64,000 nucleotides of DNA. Origin: Flavobacterium sp. SLB02 (GTDB taxonomy: Bacteria; Bacteroidota; Bacteroidia; Flavobacteriales; Flavobacteriaceae). Below the pieces are notes generated by a model. That model searched no databases. It saw only the letters and a program-made list of their open reading frames with translations, and was not told the DNA's origin. The stretch covers positions 2,474,049-2,538,048 of the forward strand of contig NZ_CP045928.1 of NCBI RefSeq assembly GCF_009664855.1. The letters are read 5' to 3'. The position numbers and the translations under genes were made by a program. Positions 8,533 to 16,925 of the stretch are shown one piece after another (the stretch's first letter is position 1; each line of letters starts with the position of its first letter).

Positions 8533-9114
8533 ATGAACGACTACTTAATTGGGATAGGAAAAAGAATAAAGGATATTAGGAAAAAGAACAAAAAAACAAT
8601 CAGCACAGTAGCGAATGCAGCTAATGTGAGTAATGGTTTGATATCCCGAATTGAAAATGGAAGAACCATACCATCGCTTCCTGTTTTATTGAATATTATC
8701 AATGCCTTAGAAATTGAGGTTTCTGATTTCTTTGAAGGAATGCCAAAACCTACCGGAGAAAACTATATTGTTTCCCGCGCTGAAGATAATTCTATTATAG
8801 AAAAAGAAGACGATGCAAAAGGATTTACCTATCAGTATATTTTTGGAAAACAGCTTTCATCCATTGGTTTTGAAGCCGTTTTGCTGGAAGTAAAACCCGA
8901 TTCTAAAAGGGAAAAAGTCGAAACAGATGCTTTTGAATACAAGTATATGCTCTCTGGAGAATGTGTTTATATTATTGGAGATGATGAAGTATTAATAAAA
9001 GAAGGTGACTCGATATTTTTTGATGGAAGGATTCCCCATGTTCCTATAAACCGAAGTCAAGCCACCGCCAAGATGTTAGTTTTATATTTCTTTTTTAATA
9101 CACAAACAGAATAA
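8533..9114 (+). CDS. XRE-family transcriptional regulator with C-terminal cupin sensor domain
   Basis: The 193-residue protein has an XRE helix-turn-helix at about 8-62 (IRKKNKKTISTVANAANVSNGLISRIENGR, then PSLPVLLNIINAL). The cupin effector domain covers about 115-185, with GECVYIIGDDEVLIKEGDSIFFDGRIPH. Such regulators (PuuR/SutR type) usually control a nearby catabolic or transport locus in response to a small molecule. It faces the 12-kb phosphonate locus tail-to-tail and is the only one-component regulator close to that locus, so it is a candidate controller of the twin palindromes before susC. That link is inference. Confidence 0.88.
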   Translation: MNDYLIGIGKRIKDIRKKNKKTISTVANAANVSNGLISRIENGRTIPSLPVLLNIINALEIEVSDFFEGMPKPTGENYIVSRAEDNSIIEKEDDAKGFTYQYIFGKQLSSIGFEAVLLEVKPDSKREKVETDAFEYKYMLSGECVYIIGDDEVLIKEGDSIFFDGRIPHVPINRSQATAKMLVLYFFFNTQTE

Positions 9115-9160
9115 ATTCTAACTTTTTTAAGTTCTCTTTTTATAGCTTGAATTATTAATA

Positions 9161-9256
9161 AAAAGCTTTGCATCTCTGCGCCTTTGCAAGCAAATTTCTC
9201 GCTGCTAAAAAAATTTTCATGATTTAATCTAGCAAAGACGCTAAGTCGCAAAGGTT
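9161..9256. repeat. imperfect palindromic intergenic element (GCAAAG family)
   Basis: The ends AAAAGCTTTGC..CTTTGC and AGCAAAGACGC..GCAAAGG are imperfect reverse complements (roughly 20 of 28 positions) flanking an AT-rich centre. The core words CTTTGC and CGCAAAG recur at about 44987-45010 and 62146-62265. It appears to be a short dispersed element. The rest of the 9115-9422 gap is AT-rich and contains the operon terminator. Confidence 0.5.
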
Positions 9257-9370
9257 TTGAATTAGATTCTTTTTGAGTTAGCAATTCTTTGCCGAAGTCA
9301 ATAAAAAATCTTCTTAAAATTTATTGCTTTTTTATTTACTGTCTTTCCTAATTCTTTTTTAAAACAAAAA

Positions 9371-9402
9371 ACTCCTCCTCATCAAGGGTAACAAGGAGGA
9401 GT
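9371..9402 (-). terminator. terminator of the phosphonate operon
   Basis: On the minus strand ACTCCTCCT (9402-9394) pairs with AGGAGGAGT (9379-9371), followed by TTTTTGTTTT. It lies 20 bp after the stop of the phosphonatase-like gene. Confidence 0.85.
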
Positions 9403-9422
9403 AAAAAAACAACAACTTATTT

Positions 9423-10106
9423 CTACAAGAGTATCGCTCTTAATTCTGTCAAACTATTTAATATAATAGTAGGATTTGCATCCTGAATTTGTTCTCTGGT
9501 TTGTGCGCCTGTCAAAACTCCTGCCGTCATACCGCAATTGGCACTTTTTCCTTCCTCAATATCAATTGCAGAATCGCCTACTTTCAGTACTTTTTCAGGA
9601 TCTTTTATTCCGGTAATTTCCATCGCTTTCAAAATCATATCTCCGTCAGGACGTCCATTTTCAACGTCATCAGATGTTACCATAGCATCAATGGTTTCGC
9701 CTACTGACCACCCTAATTTTGTAAGCAAATTATTGGCGGTAATACAATCATATCCCGTATTTAAAACGACTTTGATGTTATTATTTCTTAAATCATTAAA
9801 CAGCGTTTCTGTACCTTCAAAGCTTTTTACAGCTAAATTGGCATAAGCCGTTTCCAGTGCAGGCTTAAAATTAGAAAATGCTTTTTGAGCTGTTGCTTCA
9901 ACAGTATCAGAATCAGTACAATTTGTTAGAACATCAAAAATCGCCTGGTATTTTTCCTTACCGGCTCCGTAATTCAAAACTTCGTTTAATGATACGGCAT
10001 AACCTTCATCATTAATTACTTTTTGAACTGTTTTATACACTACATTTCCTTCATCTACAGTTGTTCCGGCCATATCAAATACTACCAGTTGTATTTCTTG
10101 CTTCAT
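9423..10106 (-). CDS. phosphonatase-like HAD hydrolase (PhnX-related, TIGR03351 type)
   Basis: This 227-residue HAD-superfamily protein carries the nucleophile Asp11 in VVFDMAGTTVD, the same DxAGTTVD signature as phosphonoacetaldehyde hydrolase PhnX. YGAGK ends at Lys50, in about the place of the PhnX Schiff-base lysine (Lys53 in MGLLK). Motif II Thr is in VVLNTGYD and the acidic motif is VGDSAIDIEEG. PhnX cleaves the C-P bond of phosphonoacetaldehyde, giving acetaldehyde and phosphate. It is the last gene of the locus, 2 bp from the FAD oxidoreductase. This pair, PhnX-like plus TIGR03364 oxidoreductase, is a known association. Exact substrate is inferred. Confidence 0.85.
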   Translation of the reverse strand: MKQEIQLVVFDMAGTTVDEGNVVYKTVQKVINDEGYAVSLNEVLNYGAGKEKYQAIFDVLTNCTDSDTVEATAQKAFSNFKPALETAYANLAVKSFEGTETLFNDLRNNNIKVVLNTGYDCITANNLLTKLGWSVGETIDAMVTSDDVENGRPDGDMILKAMEITGIKDPEKVLKVGDSAIDIEEGKSANCGMTAGVLTGAQTREQIQDANPTIILNSLTELRAILL

Positions 10107-10108
10107 TC

Positions 10109-11266
10109 TTATTTATTAAAGATTTTAATTATATTTTCTTTTGAAAAACCGGCACTTCCGGTCATTCCCTTTCCTCCTATTCCTGTTATAATATGAATGT
10201 TTTCGCCTATTGTATGTTCAAAAACATCTTTGGTCTTACACTGAGAATACATACCAAACCATCTGTTTTGAATTTCATAAGTAGGCAAATCGATAATTTT
10301 TTTGGCTTCTTCGATCATGAAATTGTCAATATCCATATCAAGATTAAAACCTAAATCATCGATATTTTCTGCCGATGCATATTGATGTGAATCTCCTAAA
10401 ATAACCGATCCGTCTGCTGCTTGTTTAAAGAGAATATGTACACCCCATTTTTTTTCTAAAGAGTTGGGATCTTCTTTCGATTTAATATCTTTAAAAGAAG
10501 CACATTCATAAAAAGATTCATAACGCCTGATAGACAATCCTGTCAAAATTGATCCGTCTAGTTTATAATTCTTCTGAGGCTTGGTTTGCAGCATTTGTAA
10601 TTTTGAAACCTCCAGATCACTTTTAGAAAACACTTCAGGATATAAGTTTTTAAAGTCATTGCCGTTGCAAATAATTACTTTTTTGGCAAAATAATTATCC
10701 TTTGATGCGCTTTCTAAAACAACTCCATTCGGTAAATTCTCACAATTTAAAATCGTTGTATTGGTGATTAATTTTAACCCCAAATGCTTACTCATATATT
10801 CCTGAAGCCTGTAGATCATTGTTCTGGGCTCGACCGTAACTTCTTCCGGAAAAAACAATCCTACTTTTACATAAGCAGCATTTAATCCCGGATATTTATC
10901 CAGGCATTCTTTTTTATTGAATAAAACCGAAGCATAATTATTGGCTTTATTAATCTGAGCCAACTCTTCGATAAGCTGTACTTCCTCATCATTTGAAGCC
11001 AAATAAACCGAGCCGTTTTGTCTGACAGAAATATCAAACTGACTTTGTATTTCTTTATAAATCGCCAAACTTTCTCTACCGTAAGTTTGCCATTTCGAAT
11101 CCATTCCGGAAGGTACTACCTGCCCAAAGTTTTGAATTGTAGCACTTTTAGGCATTTTGTCTTTTTCGATAACGGCAACTTTCATTCCTGCTTTTAAGGC
11201 ATGGTAGGCATGAAAAGTTCCCAGAATACCGCCGCCTATAACGATTAAATCATATTGTGTTTTCAT
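10109..11266 (-). CDS. FAD-dependent oxidoreductase (TIGR03364/DAO type) linked to phosphonate breakdown
   Basis: The 385-residue protein has an N-terminal Rossmann motif GGGILGTFHAYHALKAG (about 11-27) followed by VAVIEKD, and a C-terminal FAD-binding GIGGKGMTGSAG. It belongs with D-amino-acid-oxidase-fold enzymes. The subgroup that pairs with phosphonatase-like hydrolases is proposed to oxidise an aminophosphonate such as 2-aminoethylphosphonate or an N-methyl or hydroxy derivative to an aldehyde. The product would feed the adjacent HAD hydrolase. Its start overlaps the transporter gene by 17 bp, showing tight coupling. The substrate is inference from context. Confidence 0.82.
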   Translation of the reverse strand: MKTQYDLIVIGGGILGTFHAYHALKAGMKVAVIEKDKMPKSATIQNFGQVVPSGMDSKWQTYGRESLAIYKEIQSQFDISVRQNGSVYLASNDEEVQLIEELAQINKANNYASVLFNKKECLDKYPGLNAAYVKVGLFFPEEVTVEPRTMIYRLQEYMSKHLGLKLITNTTILNCENLPNGVVLESASKDNYFAKKVIICNGNDFKNLYPEVFSKSDLEVSKLQMLQTKPQKNYKLDGSILTGLSIRRYESFYECASFKDIKSKEDPNSLEKKWGVHILFKQAADGSVILGDSHQYASAENIDDLGFNLDMDIDNFMIEEAKKIIDLPTYEIQNRWFGMYSQCKTKDVFEHTIGENIHIITGIGGKGMTGSAGFSKENIIKIFNK

Positions 11267-12548
11267 TTAAAACGAATTGATAATTTATATTTTGTTTTTT
11301 AATTTTCTTCTTTTTTCTGTTTAGGTAAATCATAGAACTTACCGTTACAAGGATTCCCATAATGGCAATTAAGTACGCGCCATCCATAAAAAAATCTAAC
11401 CAGGACAAATTGGGCTGCCCAAAGTTTTTGTACAACAGTACGGCAACACTTCCTAAATATCCAAAGGCATCGGCGATGTAAATAAAAAATCCTGCGTTTC
11501 CTTTTATTTTAAAAGCTGCTATAAAGCGATCGAAAAACAAACAATTAAAAGGAACATAACAAATGTATAAACCAAAACCGGACACCACCATCCAGCTAAA
11601 CGGACTAATATTTTGCGTATGAAATAAAAAAGTAGAAACACCAATAGAGGCTGAACCCAATAAAAGCAATATCTGATAAAAAAATAATGCTTTCATATTG
11701 TCTCGAAAATAGAATGCCGCTCCTAAAACCAATAATACAATAAAAGCCACTATAATTTCTGAACTGGTATAAACTCCTATATCGTCTTTATAACCAATAC
11801 TATCCCATAATTCGCGGGCAAAATTATCCCTGAAATCCCTGAAAGCAGTGAGATAGGTATAAAACAAAACCCAAATCGTGATAGGAAATAAATACTGCAA
11901 CAAGACCTTTTTTCTATCTTTATTCGTCATTGGTATACGCTCTGAACGCAAAGCAATATCTTCTGTCGATGGTTTTGGAATTCTTTCTAACATCCAGGCA
12001 AAAAACAATAAAGGTCCCACAAATAAAAGACCTGTAATGGCCGGCATCCAAAACTCAGAAAAATGCAAAGAATCCATCACAAAAAAACCGGCTGATTTTA
12101 CTACTCCGCTCGAAACAATAAAACTCGTACTTAGGGCAACGCCTAATATTTCGGTAAATTTTCTTCCTTCGAGATACGAAAAAACAATTCCCCAAATCAT
12201 TCCTAACGGCACTCCGTTAAGAAACATAAAAAGTATATTATACGGTTTTGGGACTAAAGCAAAAAGTACCAAAGCGATTTCGGCAATGCCTATTAAACAC
12301 AACAAATAAAATATTCTTTGGTTTGCTTTAAGTTCTGAAATTATTTTGATTCCTATGAACTTAGAAATCACATAACCAATTACCTGAGCAATTATTAAAA
12401 GTATTTTATAATCGATATGAAAGACTTCTAAACCTTCGAATGTAGCGACTGTAAAAGGCTTTCTAAAAGCATACATACAAAAATATACCCCAAAAGAAGC
12501 CACAGACGCATTCAAAACAAAAGGTATATTTGACTTTTTACGCTCCAT
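11250..12548 (-). CDS. MFS-fold inner-membrane transporter (DUF5690 family)
   Basis: This 432-residue protein has about 12 predicted membrane helices and the MFS-like start SFGVYFCMYAFRKPFTVATF, similar in style to GlpT/UhpT organophosphate antiporters (FRKPF). A cytoplasmic central loop (about 195-215) and a Lys-rich C-terminal tail follow. The family is annotated DUF5690, function unassigned. In this locus it is the only inner-membrane carrier, placed between the two secreted phosphatase-fold enzymes and the intracellular catabolic enzymes, so it probably imports the released aminophosphonate. Direct evidence for the substrate is lacking. Confidence 0.75.
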   Translation of the reverse strand: MERKKSNIPFVLNASVASFGVYFCMYAFRKPFTVATFEGLEVFHIDYKILLIIAQVIGYVISKFIGIKIISELKANQRIFYLLCLIGIAEIALVLFALVPKPYNILFMFLNGVPLGMIWGIVFSYLEGRKFTEILGVALSTSFIVSSGVVKSAGFFVMDSLHFSEFWMPAITGLLFVGPLLFFAWMLERIPKPSTEDIALRSERIPMTNKDRKKVLLQYLFPITIWVLFYTYLTAFRDFRDNFARELWDSIGYKDDIGVYTSSEIIVAFIVLLVLGAAFYFRDNMKALFFYQILLLLGSASIGVSTFLFHTQNISPFSWMVVSGFGLYICYVPFNCLFFDRFIAAFKIKGNAGFFIYIADAFGYLGSVAVLLYKNFGQPNLSWLDFFMDGAYLIAIMGILVTVSSMIYLNRKKKKIKKQNINYQFVLNENTI

Positions 12549-12553
12549 TTGAA

Positions 12554-13645
12554 TTATTTTTTAAGGATTTCTAATGGCTGACCTTTCATTTGAGCATCCT
12601 TTGCAGTATTAAAAAACTGCAATATCGTTGGCGCAATTTGATTACTGTAAAGCTGTTCTTTTGCTGTTGCTTCTCCAATTGCCTGAACACCATTCCCAAA
12701 CACAACTAACCAAACCTGATCTGCTCCGTTTACTTTAGAACCATGATCCCTCCATTGTTCTAATGGTTCTGTTCCGCGGCCGTGATCTGTCGAAATAATA
12801 AAAATAGTATTGTCTTTATAAAAAGAATCTTTTTGGGTAAATTTCCATAAATCTTCAATTAATCTATCAGCAGTATTTGCTGATTTTAAATACGCCTGAT
12901 AATTGCCATCATGTGCAAAATCATCTGTTTCTCCGTAAGAGATGTAAACCAGTTCCGGATGTTCTCTTTTCATGTATTCTAATGCATAATTTGAAGTAAA
13001 AGCATCAAATCGAACAGAATCCCACGGTGAAGGTACTTTTGGCTGCAGCTCATTTAAAAACACTTCCCTATCTGAAAGCTTATTTCCTTTTACCGTTTCA
13101 AAACCGGCATTTACAGGTATTCCAGAACGTTCTTTATTAATAATAAACGGAAAAACATCCCAGCTCCCAAAAGCGGCAACTTTACCTTTATATTTAGAAA
13201 GCATATTGATTTTCTCTAAAACTGTAGTATTAGGATTGTTGAATTTATCATTACTGTTAATTTGTTTATCATCAGCCGATCCGGTCAAAATCTCATTGTA
13301 ACCCGGATAAGAAAACCACATTGTATTGGTCAGATTTACATTACTGCCTAAGGTTCTGTTACCATGCAATTGTCCCATTTTGGTAACCTGATTCCAGAAA
13401 AAAGGCATTAAAGCAGATCTTCTTTCCTGAGGCGTGTTTCTCCAAAATTTTTCTTTTACTGCTGTGGTATCTTCTGCATACTTTTTTATAATTAACTTGC
13501 TGTCAGCTCCGCTAAATAATTCCTGCCAGCGAAAACCATCTAAAGTAATGAGTACTATTTTGGGATTCTTTACCGCTTTTTTTTGCTGTGCTTCTGCTCC
13601 TAAAGCACTAAAAACACATAACGCTGTTACAATTAGTTTTTTCAT
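12554..13645 (-). CDS. secreted alkaline-phosphatase-superfamily hydrolase
   Basis: The protein has 363 residues with a signal peptide at 1-19 (ALGAEA/Q). The alkaline phosphatase/phosphodiesterase metal site is visible: first Asp in IVLITLDGFRWQELFSGAD (about 35), a nucleophile region near TMWFSYPGYNEILTG, GETDDFAHDG, and STDHGRGTEPLEQWRDHG for the second metal. Members hydrolyse phosphate or phosphonate mono- or diesters, or act as phosphoglycerate mutases. The export signal and the position inside the SusCD-phosphonate operon suggest it trims phosphonate or phosphate esters in the periplasm. It may act after the PA14-containing phosphodiesterase encoded upstream. Confidence 0.78.
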   Translation of the reverse strand: MKKLIVTALCVFSALGAEAQQKKAVKNPKIVLITLDGFRWQELFSGADSKLIIKKYAEDTTAVKEKFWRNTPQERRSALMPFFWNQVTKMGQLHGNRTLGSNVNLTNTMWFSYPGYNEILTGSADDKQINSNDKFNNPNTTVLEKINMLSKYKGKVAAFGSWDVFPFIINKERSGIPVNAGFETVKGNKLSDREVFLNELQPKVPSPWDSVRFDAFTSNYALEYMKREHPELVYISYGETDDFAHDGNYQAYLKSANTADRLIEDLWKFTQKDSFYKDNTIFIISTDHGRGTEPLEQWRDHGSKVNGADQVWLVVFGNGVQAIGEATAKEQLYSNQIAPTILQFFNTAKDAQMKGQPLEILKK

Positions 13646-13678
13646 TTTATTTATTTTTTAATCATTAAATCATTTTTT

Positions 13679-15034
13679 TTAAGCTTCAAATAAAAGTTCC
13701 TTCAGACTTTCTTCGAGTATATTTAATGCCGTTTGAAGTTCTTCTCTTGTAATGGTTAGAGCAGGTGATAATTGCAAAACATTACCTGCAGATACTTTAA
13801 AACTCAATCCTCTTTTCAAACATCCGTACATTACTTTTTCTGCTTCGTCTATCGCTTTTTCTTTAGTTGTTCTGTCTTTTACTAATTCTACTGCCCACAA
13901 AAGGCCTTTTCCTCTTACATCGCCAATAACTGTATATTTCTCTTTGAGTTTTTGCAGTGATTCTTCCATAAAAAGAGCGTCTTTATTTACCTTTTGCAAA
14001 AGATCTTCGTCTTCTATAAATTGAATGGTGGTTAAAGCTGCAACAGATCCAAGCGGACTTTTTTCATGCGTATAATGTCCCAGAGAAATGTCACCAAAAA
14101 CATTATAATCGTCTCTGGTCAAAATCGCTGCTTGGGGTATAATACCGCCGCCTAAACCTTTGCCAATGCATAGAATATCAGGCTCAATATTATAATGTTC
14201 AAAGGCAAACATTTTTCCTGTTCTGCCTAATGCGATCGGGATTTCGTCTAAAATCAATAAAACGCCGTATTGTGAACACAATCTTCTGGCTTCTTTCCAG
14301 AAGTTTTTCGACGGAATCTGAACATCGGTATTTCTTATGGTTTCGGCGATAAAAGCACCTATATCATTTTCTTTAGAAAAAACATATTCTAAATATTCTA
14401 AACACTTTTTTTCGTTATTTTCGAAAATACCACGATAACTTGTTGGCGGAGGAATACGTTCTACGCCCGGCATCATTGGTCCCATGTATTCTCTAAAAAC
14501 AGATTCTCCTCCTACACTTACGGCATCTAAAGAAGCTCCGTGAAAAGAATCCCAAAACGAAACTACCTTAAACTTTTTAGTCACCGCCCTGGCCAGTTTA
14601 AGCGCAATGCCTATGGCAGAACTTCCGTTGGGAGTCAGCAATACGCGATTTAGATTTGACGGACATAACGAAGCCAATTTTTCGGCAAAATCAATTGCGG
14701 GTTTATTGGTAAATCGTCTTGGAGAAAAAGGAAGTGTTTGTAACTGCTCAATAAGATTTTCGATCAATTTGGGGTTTGCATACCCAATTTGGTGTACGTT
14801 GTTTCCGTGAAAATCCAGATAGGTTTTTCCGGCAATGTTTTTTATAGAAGCTCCTTTGCAGGATTCTAAAACGTCTAAACATGGAGTCGACATGGCCTGA
14901 TGCAAAAAATAACGCGCGTCTTTTTCTAACAAATGCTTTGTTTGGTCGTCATTTTCAGAGGCATTCCAGAGCGTTCTTTGTGACGTTAGGTTTATATCAC
15001 CTTCTGTTTTTTTATTGGTATTGAGATTATTCAT
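13679..15034 (-). CDS. pbfA: PLP-dependent class III aminotransferase-fold enzyme, probable (R)-1-hydroxy-2-aminoethylphosphonate ammonia-lyase
   Basis: This 451-residue class III aminotransferase-fold protein has a PLP-binding LNRVLLTPNGSSAIGIALKLAR and SFWDSFHGASL, the Asp in LLILDEIPIALGRTGKMFAFEH, and the Schiff-base Lys in CIGKGLGGGIIPQAA. GKTYLDFHGNNVHQIGYANP near residues 69-88 is the pattern I associate with PbfA-type lyases rather than ordinary transaminases. PbfA converts (R)-1-hydroxy-2-aminoethylphosphonate to phosphonoacetaldehyde and ammonia, the substrate of phosphonatase. A 2-aminoethylphosphonate transaminase role is the alternative. The downstream FAD oxidoreductase and PhnX-like gene complete a plausible pathway. 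A 243-bp repeat-bearing gap separates it from the upstream phosphodiesterase gene. Confidence 0.78.
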   Translation of the reverse strand: MNNLNTNKKTEGDINLTSQRTLWNASENDDQTKHLLEKDARYFLHQAMSTPCLDVLESCKGASIKNIAGKTYLDFHGNNVHQIGYANPKLIENLIEQLQTLPFSPRRFTNKPAIDFAEKLASLCPSNLNRVLLTPNGSSAIGIALKLARAVTKKFKVVSFWDSFHGASLDAVSVGGESVFREYMGPMMPGVERIPPPTSYRGIFENNEKKCLEYLEYVFSKENDIGAFIAETIRNTDVQIPSKNFWKEARRLCSQYGVLLILDEIPIALGRTGKMFAFEHYNIEPDILCIGKGLGGGIIPQAAILTRDDYNVFGDISLGHYTHEKSPLGSVAALTTIQFIEDEDLLQKVNKDALFMEESLQKLKEKYTVIGDVRGKGLLWAVELVKDRTTKEKAIDEAEKVMYGCLKRGLSFKVSAGNVLQLSPALTITREELQTALNILEESLKELLFEA

Positions 15035-15277
15035 TTAATCGAATTTGATCCTTTTTATTATTGTTTATAATTGCTCTTTGTTAGTTCTGCAATAGGACAT
15101 TTAACATATAGTCTTTTCTCGCAAATTGAGCAGATTGAGCAGATTTCCTTTTTTATAATTCTCTTTTTTATAATTTGAAATATTAGCTTCGACTTGTGCC
15201 GTTAGTTGCGTACCTATGGCACGCTAAATCTATTTCTGTTCCGGTTTTCTACCAATATTTAGTACCTAAAGGCGCAT
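15035..15277. repeat. 243-bp gap with dispersed repeat-like words, inside the phosphonate operon
   Basis: No gene is visible. The stretch contains GCAGATTGAGCAGATT-like short repeats (about 15129-15145), a CGTACCTATGGCACGCT word (about 15208-15224) and TACCAATATTTAGTACC (about 15251-15267), all of the style found as multicopy intergenic repeats in Flavobacterium. It interrupts an otherwise tightly packed operon and may act as a processing site, partial terminator or insertion remnant. Confidence 0.4.
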
Positions 15278-16918
15278 TTATGGCTTAAAAATCGAGGGCG
15301 GAATAATTTGTTTGGCTATTCCTGCTGTTTCATAATAAACATCTAACCAGCCTCCGCCTCCGCCATTAAACCAAACAACTTCCAGAGGATAATTTCCTGG
15401 TTTCAGCTTCATTTCGCCTGACTTTTCGATTATGCCATGATCACCGTCATTATTGGCAACAACCTCATTGTTAAGTTTTAAAATACTGCCATCATCTGAT
15501 CGGGTATAAAACTTATACGTTCCTTCTTTTTCGATAGTTATTGTGGTTTTAAACCTTACAACAGTATTATCCCTGATCTTCTGGTTGATTTCTTCGGAAC
15601 CTATTTCGAAACAATTTCCTTTTTCGTTAGGACTCAAATTGTCTAAAAATGGGATACTGCTTAAATTGGATAAATAGAATATCTCATAAGAAACCGGAGC
15701 GGAAAAACCAGCCGGAATCACTCTGAAAAAAGCCTCACTTACCAAACTTACAATACTTCCGTTTTTGAAAATGGCGCTTTTTACCACTGTATTTTTAAGG
15801 GTTTTAAAAGAGTTTTTGTACAAAAGAGATTTTCCTGTAGGCATTGATCCGTCTGTAGTGTATCGAATTTCTCCTTCACCGCTTGGGTTTTCGATGATCA
15901 CTTCGGCCTGACCGGTAAATAAACCGCCTGCCCTTTTGCTTAAAACGGCTGTGGGTAGAATTACAGGTTCTTTAAATCTTTTTATAAGCGGATAATTGTC
16001 TTTTTGATTATATCCCTCAAAAGCATTTTTAACAGGTCGCCCAATACAAGCCATTGGCATTTTTAAACCTAGAGCAAAAGCTACAGTTGCGGCATTATCA
16101 TATTGGTAAACAGGAAATTCGATCGTATAATTTTTCTTCACTGATTTTCCCCAGACAATAAACGGAATCTCGACTTCCTGCAGCGATTCTCCGCCATGAC
16201 CTTTACCTAAACCCCCATGATCTGCACTTACAATTACTACGGTTTCATTGGCCATTGCTGAGCTTGTTATTGCCTGCAAAACCTCGCCCAATAAAACGTC
16301 TGCTTTTTCTACTGATTTGTAATATTCAGGGCTTCCATGACCATATTCGTGTCCCGCATGATCGACGTGATCAAAGTGTATGAAGGTAAAAACAGGTTGT
16401 TTCGATTTTATATAATTGCTGGCTGCAAGTGCCGTTTTTTCTTCTGTTTCCGTATTAATATCGTAGTTAACAGCGCTTTTTTCGAAAAGTCGTCCAAAAC
16501 CTGACCAATGATAAATTGCGCCTATTTCGGCATTTTTTTTCTGATCGTGAATCAATTTAAAAATGGTTGGAAAAAGAAAATCTTCGCCCTGCACAACTGT
16601 AGGAAGAACAAAATTATTTTTCTCCCAATCGTTAGACGTTATTCCGTGTTGTTCCGGTCCTGCGCCCATAATCATCGTAGCCCAATTGGTACTCGAGCTC
16701 GATGGCAATACCGCTCTTGCGTGCATAGTCGAAGCACCTTCTTTCATTAATTTATGAAAATTTGGGGTATTGGCATTTTCAATTCCGTTAGGGCTTAAAC
16801 CGTCAAAACCAATGACTACAACATGTTTTACAGCCTGAAATTCTTTCTTATTCTGAGAAAAACAAGACCATAGCGAGAATATCGCTATGATCATGATTGT
16901 ATTTTGGGTATGTTTCAT
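15278..16918 (-). CDS. secreted type I phosphodiesterase with chitobiase-C-like and PA14-like modules
   Basis: The 546-residue protein has a signal or lipoprotein-like N terminus (SLWSCFSQ, Cys19). Residues about 30-330 are an alkaline-phosphatase-superfamily phosphodiesterase: VVVIGFDGLSPNGI, nucleophile Thr in PSSSSTNWATMIMG, FDHVDHAGHEYGHG, SADHGGLGKGHGG. Residues about 340-415 look like a chitobiase/FN3-type module (EVIIENPSGEGEIRYTTDGSMPTG). Residues about 420-546 look like PA14 (YKFYTRSDDGSILKLNNE). Sugar-binding modules on a phosphodiesterase next to SusCD suggest it releases a phosphonate or phosphate substituent from a glycan outside the cell. It starts 7 bp after SusD. Confidence 0.82.
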   Translation of the reverse strand: MKHTQNTIMIIAIFSLWSCFSQNKKEFQAVKHVVVIGFDGLSPNGIENANTPNFHKLMKEGASTMHARAVLPSSSSTNWATMIMGAGPEQHGITSNDWEKNNFVLPTVVQGEDFLFPTIFKLIHDQKKNAEIGAIYHWSGFGRLFEKSAVNYDINTETEEKTALAASNYIKSKQPVFTFIHFDHVDHAGHEYGHGSPEYYKSVEKADVLLGEVLQAITSSAMANETVVIVSADHGGLGKGHGGESLQEVEIPFIVWGKSVKKNYTIEFPVYQYDNAATVAFALGLKMPMACIGRPVKNAFEGYNQKDNYPLIKRFKEPVILPTAVLSKRAGGLFTGQAEVIIENPSGEGEIRYTTDGSMPTGKSLLYKNSFKTLKNTVVKSAIFKNGSIVSLVSEAFFRVIPAGFSAPVSYEIFYLSNLSSIPFLDNLSPNEKGNCFEIGSEEINQKIRDNTVVRFKTTITIEKEGTYKFYTRSDDGSILKLNNEVVANNDGDHGIIEKSGEMKLKPGNYPLEVVWFNGGGGGWLDVYYETAGIAKQIIPPSIFKP

Positions 16919-16925
16919 TCTGCTA

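Noticed and set aside
11878..12309. A 143-codon plus-strand frame opposite the DUF5690 transporter
   Set aside because: Antisense shadow; the minus-strand reading shows conserved membrane helices, the plus-strand one does not.
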